DNA of 64,000 nt from an uncultured Marinicella sp. (lineage in GTDB: Bacteria > Pseudomonadota > Gammaproteobacteria > Xanthomonadales > Marinicellaceae), in the NCBI GenBank assembly GCA_947502925.1, contig CANNBS010000005.1, forward strand, positions 186,001 through 250,000, written 5' to 3'. The notes below the pieces were generated by a model. The model saw only the letters and a list, made by a program, of their open reading frames with translations. It was not told the DNA's origin and made no database searches. Positions 59,901-64,000 of this stretch are shown here, piece by piece. A program made the position numbers and the translations under genes. Numbering within the stretch: the stretch's first letter is position 1; each line of letters opens with the position of its first letter.

Positions 59901-62568
59901 TGTCACCATTACAGCACCGGCTGACGGTGACTTGACCAATGACAATACGCCGACTGTTTCAGGCACGTCTGAAGCCGGTGCCGAAATCAGTGTCACCATT
60001 GGTGGTGTTGAGGTCTGTTCGGCTGTTGCTGATAACAACGGTGACTGGTCTTGTGATGTGAGCCCGGCTGTTGCCGATGGCTCAGTGCAAATTGATGTTA
60101 CCGCCACTGATGCGGCAAATAACACCTCAAACCCAGAATCTGTAAGCATTAATGTGGATACCACTGCACCGGATGCACCTGTGATCAATGCACCCACCAA
60201 CGGTCAACCCGTTTCAGGTACCGGCGAACCCTATGCCACCGTTGTCGTTACAACCCCTGGTGGTGCGACTTGTACAACCACAGTCCAAGCTAACGGCACC
60301 TGGTCTTGTGACCTGACCGGTAATTTGGTCAACGGTGATGACATCACCGCCACCCAAACGGATGAAGCGGGTAATGAGTCAGATCCGACCACTGAAGCCG
60401 GTGGATTAGATACTGAAGCGCCTGCTGTCACCATTACAGCACCGGCTGACGGTGACTTGACCAATGACAATACGCCGACTGTTTCAGGTACCTCTGAAGC
60501 CGGTGCAGACATTAGCGTCACCATTGGCGGTGTTGAAGTCTGTACGGCTGTGGCCGATAACAACGGTGATTGGTCTTGTGATGTGAGCCCGGCTGTTGCC
60601 GATGGCTCAGTGCAAATTGATGTTACCGCCACTGATGCGGCAAATAACACGTCAAACCCGGAATCTGTTGCCATTAATGTGGATACCACAGCTCCGGGGG
60701 CACCGGTGATTAATGCCCCCACCAACGGTCAACCCGTTTCAGGTACCGGCGAACCCTATGCCACCGTTGTCGTTACAACCCCTGGTGGTGCGACTTGTAC
60801 AACCACAGTCCAAGCTAACGGCACCTGGTCTTGTGACCTGACCGGTAATTTGGTCAACGGTGATGACATCACCGCCACCCAAACGGATGAAGCGGGTAAT
60901 GAGTCAGATCCGACCACTGAAACCGGTGGATTAGATACTGAAGCGCCTGCTGTCACCATTACAGCACCGGCTGACGGTGACTTGACCAATGACAATACGC
61001 CGACTGTTTCAGGCACGTCTGAAGCCGGTGCCGAAATCAGTGTCACCATTGGTGGTGTTGAGGTCTGTTCGGCTGTTGCTGATAACAACGGTGATTGGTC
61101 TTGTGATGTGAGCCCGGCTGTTGCCGATGGCTCAGTGCAAATTGATGTTACCGCCACTGATGCGGCAAATAACACCTCAAACCCGGAATCTGTTGCCATT
61201 AATGTGGATACCACTGCACCGGATGCACCTGTGATCAATGCACCCACCAACGGTCAACCCGTTTCAGGTACCGGTGAACCCTATGCCACCGTTGTCGTTA
61301 CAACCCCTGGTGGTGCGACTTGTACCACCACAGTCCAAGCTAACGGCACCTGGTCTTGTGACCTGACCGGTAATTTGGTCAACGGTGATGACATCACCGC
61401 CACCCAAACCGATGAAGCCGGCAATGAATCAGATCCAACCACCGAAACTGGTGGATTAGATACCGAAGCACCGGATGCACCCACGATAACAGCTCCACAA
61501 AATGGCACGACCATCAATAATGCCACACCTGTTATCAGCGGAATGGCAGAAGCCAACAGCACTGTAACAGTAAGCAACCAAAATGGTATTGTCTGTGAGG
61601 CCCAAACCAATGCCAGCGGTGAATGGTCTTGTACCCCTGTCTCACCGCTTGCCGATGGCTTACAGCAATTACAAGCCGTGGCCGAGGATGCCGCCGGTAA
61701 TGAATCACAGCCGGGTTCCACCAGCTTTACGGTTAACAGTGGCGCAACACATACTTTAGTGATTAATGGCGCCACCGATTTAACAACCACTGAAGCCGGT
61801 GGTACCGACAGTTTCACCATCTCCTTACCCTTGACACCATCTGCGGATGTGACTGTGAATCTCAGCAGTAGCGACCCCACAGAAGGCACCGTGTCACCAA
61901 CTACTGTGACCTTTACCACAGCTAACTGGAACCAACCGGTAACAGTGACCGTTACCGGTGTCGATGACCAGGTCTATGATCAGGACCAGTCCTATACCAT
62001 AGACTTTAGTCCGCTCAGCTCCACGGACAACAACTACAATGGTGTTACAGTCAATTCAGTTGATGTCATTAATGAAGATGATGATGCGCAACCGGATTTA
62101 TCGGTCTTCCTGACTAACTGTATTGATGGCAGCTTACCGCAACAGCCGATAAGCTATTACCTGACAGTCACCAATGAAGGCAATACAGATATTCAGGGCG
62201 CACGATTAACTACTGTGCTACCGGGCAATATCACTAATGCTGAATGGGATTGTGTTGATCAGAGCGGCCTGGCTTGTCATCGAGCCACCGGACTGGGTGA
62301 TCTGGATGAAATAATAGATCTCAATAGTCAGGAGTCCATGCTGTTTACCTTTGTTGCTGATGTAGACGGCAATTTACATGATTTCCTCGATGCCACAAGC
62401 CAAATTGAAATGCCTGCAGGCACGGACGATGTCAATCTGACCAATAATCAGGCAGAAGATCATGACCTGCTCTATCAATTTATTTTCAAAAATGGATTTG
62501 AATGTGCGGCACCGGGAACCATCGAAAGCACCGCCCAGCAATTGGAGCAACTGTTTAACCTCCACTAA
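56995..62568 (+). CDS. Giant secreted protein with DUF11 domains, Ig-like repeats and IFKNGFE motif
   Basis: A 1857-residue exported protein. The signal peptide is MTSRLISAFLLLSAFYVQSSHA. The N-terminal domain (about 25-345) is an adhesion-like beta domain I do not recognise, rich in N/S/G. Two DUF11 domains follow (about 345-500 and 502-615). From about 617 to 1580 there are ten or more Bap-type Ig-like repeats of about 88 residues (GTSEAGA...ADNNGDWSCDV and GTGEP.A...QANGTWSCDL), each with a cysteine pair. A Calx-beta-like domain (about 1582-1700, TTTEAGGTDSFTISLPL) and another DUF11 domain follow. FIFKNGFE lies at 1829-1836, 20 residues before the end. It is probably a surface adhesin or biofilm matrix protein. 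CRP-type sites precede it. Confidence 0.88.
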   Translation: MTSRLISAFLLLSAFYVQSSHAQVTRNFEDRVSFNVNGNITMVGNTLLTCDDDIWNCSWIQSGNWTSSNAIDMNYVNVDSPAGFNNSSSATLSIPNGATVLHAELYWGGRHNNSGSDRNKIRIKAPGSGSYTEVTAHTIDTFSSEGSSGSRPYQASADVTQIITNGGSGNYTVGDLKAKTGNDSLGFYGGWALAVVYQDNTEPFRRLMLFDGAATVVGNNTVSITTDNLVTPFSGNFDTYLGALVWEGDQSLEGDSLVFEGNVLDESLNPDDNFWNSSITSFNTRVSNKSPDYENQLGMDLVMTDVSGMLPNGQTQADIDFVTDGDSYYPHALVFITDLFLPDFDSSMDKIAIDLNGGQVEPGDVIEYRISFENTGQDVAINTVVTDALPAGMTYLPNSLEIVSSSAGPVGAMSDAIGDDAAQYDANNNTITFWVGNTAADGQGGDFLPAESAVVKFLSTVDNQNSGSVINSATIDFNAQNTPGEPLIAEDDAVIDVVATAGITVTKTAQLSVDNGNPGTADAGDEITFSIEVENTGNLAMNNINLTDAMAPLGAVTCPSNSLSAFSLMTCDSYTYTVTQGDISNGGSIENTVQLTAVDAAAGNHQDSDSTQTVLTLAEPVITTPSEGDLLNDNTPTVSGTGPVGAKIDVLTNQGGSCQAIVDGSGNWSCDISPALTDGSVVISAFASDGGSNQSETDSVTVDLDATAPSAPGVNAPTNGQPITGTGEPGATVTVVTDNGDSCTAVVDGNGDWSCDLGPGVVDGDNITVTQEDEAGNVSPPTVINGGIDTQAPTIIITAPVNGDLTNDNTPTVSGTSEAGADISVTIGGVEVCTAVADNNGDWSCDVSPAVADGSVQIDVTATDAANNTSNPESVAINVDTTAPGAPVINAPTNGQPVSGTGEPDATIVVTTPGGATCTTTVQANGTWSCDLTGNLVNGDDITATQTDEAGNESDPTTETGGLDTEAPAVTITAPADGDLTNDNTPTVSGTSEAGAEISVTIGGVEVCSAVADNNGDWSCDVSPAVADGSVQIDVTATDAANNTSNPESVSINVDTTAPDAPVINAPTNGQPVSGTGEPYATVVVTTPGGATCTTTVQANGTWSCDLTGNLVNGDDITATQTDEAGNESDPTTEAGGLDTEAPAVTITAPADGDLTNDNTPTVSGTSEAGADISVTIGGVEVCTAVADNNGDWSCDVSPAVADGSVQIDVTATDAANNTSNPESVAINVDTTAPGAPVINAPTNGQPVSGTGEPYATVVVTTPGGATCTTTVQANGTWSCDLTGNLVNGDDITATQTDEAGNESDPTTETGGLDTEAPAVTITAPADGDLTNDNTPTVSGTSEAGAEISVTIGGVEVCSAVADNNGDWSCDVSPAVADGSVQIDVTATDAANNTSNPESVAINVDTTAPDAPVINAPTNGQPVSGTGEPYATVVVTTPGGATCTTTVQANGTWSCDLTGNLVNGDDITATQTDEAGNESDPTTETGGLDTEAPDAPTITAPQNGTTINNATPVISGMAEANSTVTVSNQNGIVCEAQTNASGEWSCTPVSPLADGLQQLQAVAEDAAGNESQPGSTSFTVNSGATHTLVINGATDLTTTEAGGTDSFTISLPLTPSADVTVNLSSSDPTEGTVSPTTVTFTTANWNQPVTVTVTGVDDQVYDQDQSYTIDFSPLSSTDNNYNGVTVNSVDVINEDDDAQPDLSVFLTNCIDGSLPQQPISYYLTVTNEGNTDIQGARLTTVLPGNITNAEWDCVDQSGLACHRATGLGDLDEIIDLNSQESMLFTFVADVDGNLHDFLDATSQIEMPAGTDDVNLTNNQAEDHDLLYQFIFKNGFECAAPGTIESTAQQLEQLFNLH
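59386..61488 (+). repeat. Four tandem 525-bp units inside the Ig-repeat gene
   Basis: The segment beginning ACAGCACC..GTGA recurs at 59386, 59911, 60436 and 60961, exactly 525 bases apart (175 residues, two Ig-like domains per unit). Units 1 and 3 share diagnostic bases (GCAGACATTAGCGTC, TGTACGGCTGTGGCC) and units 2 and 4 share others (GCCGAAATCAGTGTC, TGTTCGGCTGTTGCT). The array is therefore also a duplication of a 1050-bp dimer. Copies are nearly identical, so recombination or assembly collapse is likely here. Confidence 0.88.
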
Positions 62569-62587
62569 ATCTAAGGGGGATGTCCAC

Positions 62588-62621
62588 AACGGCGAGGCAG
62601 TCATCTGTTTCGCCGTTTTTT
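62588..62621 (+). terminator. Intrinsic terminator of the giant surface-protein gene
   Basis: AACGGCGA (62588-62595) pairs with TCGCCGTT (62610-62617), with a TTTTTT run, 20 bases after the stop. Confidence 0.75.
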
Positions 62622-62707
62622 ATGCCTGAACGTTTCGTCTCTATAATAATACTTAAAACAGTGGGATTTCTTGTTAAAATTAAATTTTTAACCCTAATCG
62701 ATGACTC

Positions 62708-64000
62708 ATGACAGAACAGCCACTGTGGCAACCCGACCCACAACAACTCAAAAACAGCCAATTAAGCCAGTTTACGGATTACGTCAATCGTCAACATGAC
62801 TTTTCATTACATAGTTACAAAGAGCTTCATCAATATTCCATTGAAAATCGGGCTTCTTTCTGGCGGGATGTGCTTGAATATTGTGATGTGGTCTATCATC
62901 AGGATGCCGATCAGGATCTGATTGATAAGGGTCATATGATTGATGCGCAGTGGTTTAATGGCATGACTTTGAATTTTGCTGAAAATTTACTGCGTAAAAA
63001 AGATGATGATTCGGCCATATCGTTCACCGATGAAAAAGGCCAACAGGTCAACCACAGCTACCGGCAATTGCATCAAAAAGTTGCTCAGATACAACAAAAG
63101 CTCAAACAATGCGGGGTGACACAAGGTGATCGGGTGGTGGGTTATATGCCCAACATCCCTGAAACCGTAATGGCGATGCTGGCAGCCACTTCCCTGGGGG
63201 CGGTCTGGTCGTCCACATCACCGGATTTTGGCATCAATGGTGTGGTCGATCGCTTCGGGCAAATAGAACCTAAAGTGATGTTTTGTGCCAATGCCTATTA
63301 CTACAATGGCAAAACCCATGATTGCCTGGAAAAAGTCAAGCACATCAGTGAGCAAATCGATAGTATCGAACATATTGTGGTGGTTGATTTTGCTGATCAA
63401 GGCGAACAAACCCTACCGGACAAAGCCGTTTATTTAGCTGATTGGCTGGACGGCACCGATGAATCAGCGGTCGTGGAATTTACCCCGGTACCTTTTGATC
63501 ATCCGCTTTATATCCTCTATTCTTCCGGTACCACCGGTAAACCCAAATGTATTGTCCATCGCACCGGCGGTATTCTGTTACAGCATTTAAAAGAACTGCA
63601 GATTCACAGCAACATCACCAGCGGGAAATCTTTATTTTACTTTACCACCTGTGGCTGGATGATGTGGAACTGGCTGGTATCGGGCCTGGCCACCGGTGCC
63701 ACTGTGGTGTTGTATGACGGCTCGCCATTTTATCCTGATGGCAACCGCTTGTTTGATTTAATTGATGATCAGAACATCACACATTTTGGCACCTCGGCGA
63801 AGTGGATTTCGGCGGTTGAAAAGGCCGGGTTAAAACCGCGCGAAAGTCATGATTTAAGCAGCCTGGAAACCATTTTTTCCACCGGCTCACCCTTATTACC
63901 GGAAAATTTTGACTTTGTCTACCGGGATATTAAACAGGATGTCTGCCTGTCCTCGATTTCTGGTGGCACCGATATCTGTTCCTGTTTCGCTTTAGGCTGC
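62708..64000 (+). CDS. Acetoacetyl-CoA synthetase, N-terminal part (runs off the window)
   Basis: An open frame starts at ATG 62708 (MTEQPLWQPDPQQLKNSQ) and continues to the window end without a stop, 431 residues; the full enzyme is usually about 650. The family signature is clear: WRDVLEYCDVV, GMTLNFAENLL, MPNIPETVMAMLAATSLGAVWSS, and SPDFGINGVVDRF. The AMP-binding loop YSSGTTGKPKCIVH lies near residues 271-284. FTTCGWMMWNWLVSGL and ISGGTDICSCF follow. It activates acetoacetate with ATP and CoA, feeding ketone bodies or polyhydroxybutyrate breakdown into acetyl-CoA. It follows the terminator of the giant surface-protein gene by 87 bases and is probably monocistronic here. Confidence 0.93.
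   Translation, partial: MTEQPLWQPDPQQLKNSQLSQFTDYVNRQHDFSLHSYKELHQYSIENRASFWRDVLEYCDVVYHQDADQDLIDKGHMIDAQWFNGMTLNFAENLLRKKDDDSAISFTDEKGQQVNHSYRQLHQKVAQIQQKLKQCGVTQGDRVVGYMPNIPETVMAMLAATSLGAVWSSTSPDFGINGVVDRFGQIEPKVMFCANAYYYNGKTHDCLEKVKHISEQIDSIEHIVVVDFADQGEQTLPDKAVYLADWLDGTDESAVVEFTPVPFDHPLYILYSSGTTGKPKCIVHRTGGILLQHLKELQIHSNITSGKSLFYFTTCGWMMWNWLVSGLATGATVVLYDGSPFYPDGNRLFDLIDDQNITHFGTSAKWISAVEKAGLKPRESHDLSSLETIFSTGSPLLPENFDFVYRDIKQDVCLSSISGGTDICSCFALGC

Noticed and set aside
59386..61488. Regular repeat array that might suggest CRISPR
   Set aside because: The unit is 525 bases, coding throughout, and has no short repeat/spacer alternation; no cas genes are nearby.
59154..61919. Five long open frames on the minus strand inside the Ig-repeat gene (164-212 residues, spaced about 525 bases)
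   Set aside because: They are the same antisense frame repeated with the 525-bp unit, have valine/serine/proline-rich low-complexity content, and lie fully within a convincing plus-strand gene.
1..64000. tRNA or rRNA genes, integrase, phage or insertion-sequence genes, restriction or defence systems
   Set aside because: None could be supported; intergenic gaps are short and the repeats found carry no transposase.

Overview
The window looks like chromosomal DNA of a free-living, probably marine, Gram-negative gammaproteobacterium with moderate to low GC. The evidence is gene order: ndk-rlmN-pilW-rodZ, hisS, dedD-cvpA-purF, ubiH-ubiI, leuS-lptE-holA, and zapA-6S RNA-ygfA-rpiA are all gammaproteobacterial neighbourhoods. 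Several secreted proteins carry CSLREA or choice-of-anchor-Q type N-termini and C-terminal tails of the IPTL-CTERM or 'IFxNGF(D/E)' type. As far as I recall these are abundant in Marinicella-like and Xanthomonadales-related genomes, but that placement is inference. There is no phage, plasmid, CRISPR array, rRNA or tRNA that I can see.

Region by region. 1-2.9 kb: the tail of a fatty-acid oxidation gene, a membrane diguanylate cyclase, rplM-rpsI and a YgfB homologue. 3.0-5.0 kb: a small coiled-coil gene, zapA, 6S RNA, ygfA and rpiA on the plus strand. 5.0-15.1 kb: a long minus-strand housekeeping series (ndk, rlmN, pilW, rodZ, hisS, a double-SPOR DedD-like gene, cvpA, purF, ubiH, ubiI). 15.4-22 kb: a beta-oxidation operon consisting of a TetR-family regulator with a PsrA-like palindrome upstream, a strongly divergent FadE homologue, a FadN-type hydroxyacyl-CoA dehydrogenase/enoyl-CoA hydratase, and a thiolase.

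22-33 kb is a looser accessory zone. It holds small enzymes (SDR, DUF1428, two GNATs), an IPTL-CTERM secreted protein, an AraC-type regulator, a DUF2061 membrane gene behind a Fur-box-like site, a cyclophilin lipoprotein, an EamA transporter, and a tightly overlapping GNAT-GNAT-DUF3307-SatD operon. Its intergenic spaces carry dispersed repeats of at least three kinds: GTAG-headed REP pairs, a CACAGAG-rich element, and GC-rich hairpins. 33-48.4 kb holds an alcohol dehydrogenase, a secreted M17 aminopeptidase, a tandem pair of unknown anchored proteins coupled to a crotonase, an unusual ToxR/CadC-like regulator whose extracytoplasmic part is a histidine phosphatase, an S9 dipeptidyl peptidase, deoB, a rhomboid protease, a CSLREA surface protein, and pirin plus a glutathionyl-hydroquinone reductase-like GST.

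48.4-56.1 kb on the minus strand: a long acetyl-CoA hydrolase/transferase family protein, photolyase and leuS-lptE-holA. 56.2-62.6 kb: a membrane-anchored thioredoxin-fold protein divergent from a 1857-residue secreted protein built from Ig-like repeats. The promoter region of the latter contains two perfect TGTGA-N6-TCACA palindromes. The window ends inside an acetoacetyl-CoA synthetase gene.

The most unusual items are the wHTH-TM-histidine phosphatase fusion (40020-40976), the apparently catalytically degenerate FadE in an otherwise intact beta-oxidation operon, the tandem cysteine-patterned paralogues at 36.9-39.0 kb, and the higher-order 525/1050-bp repeats of the giant surface protein.
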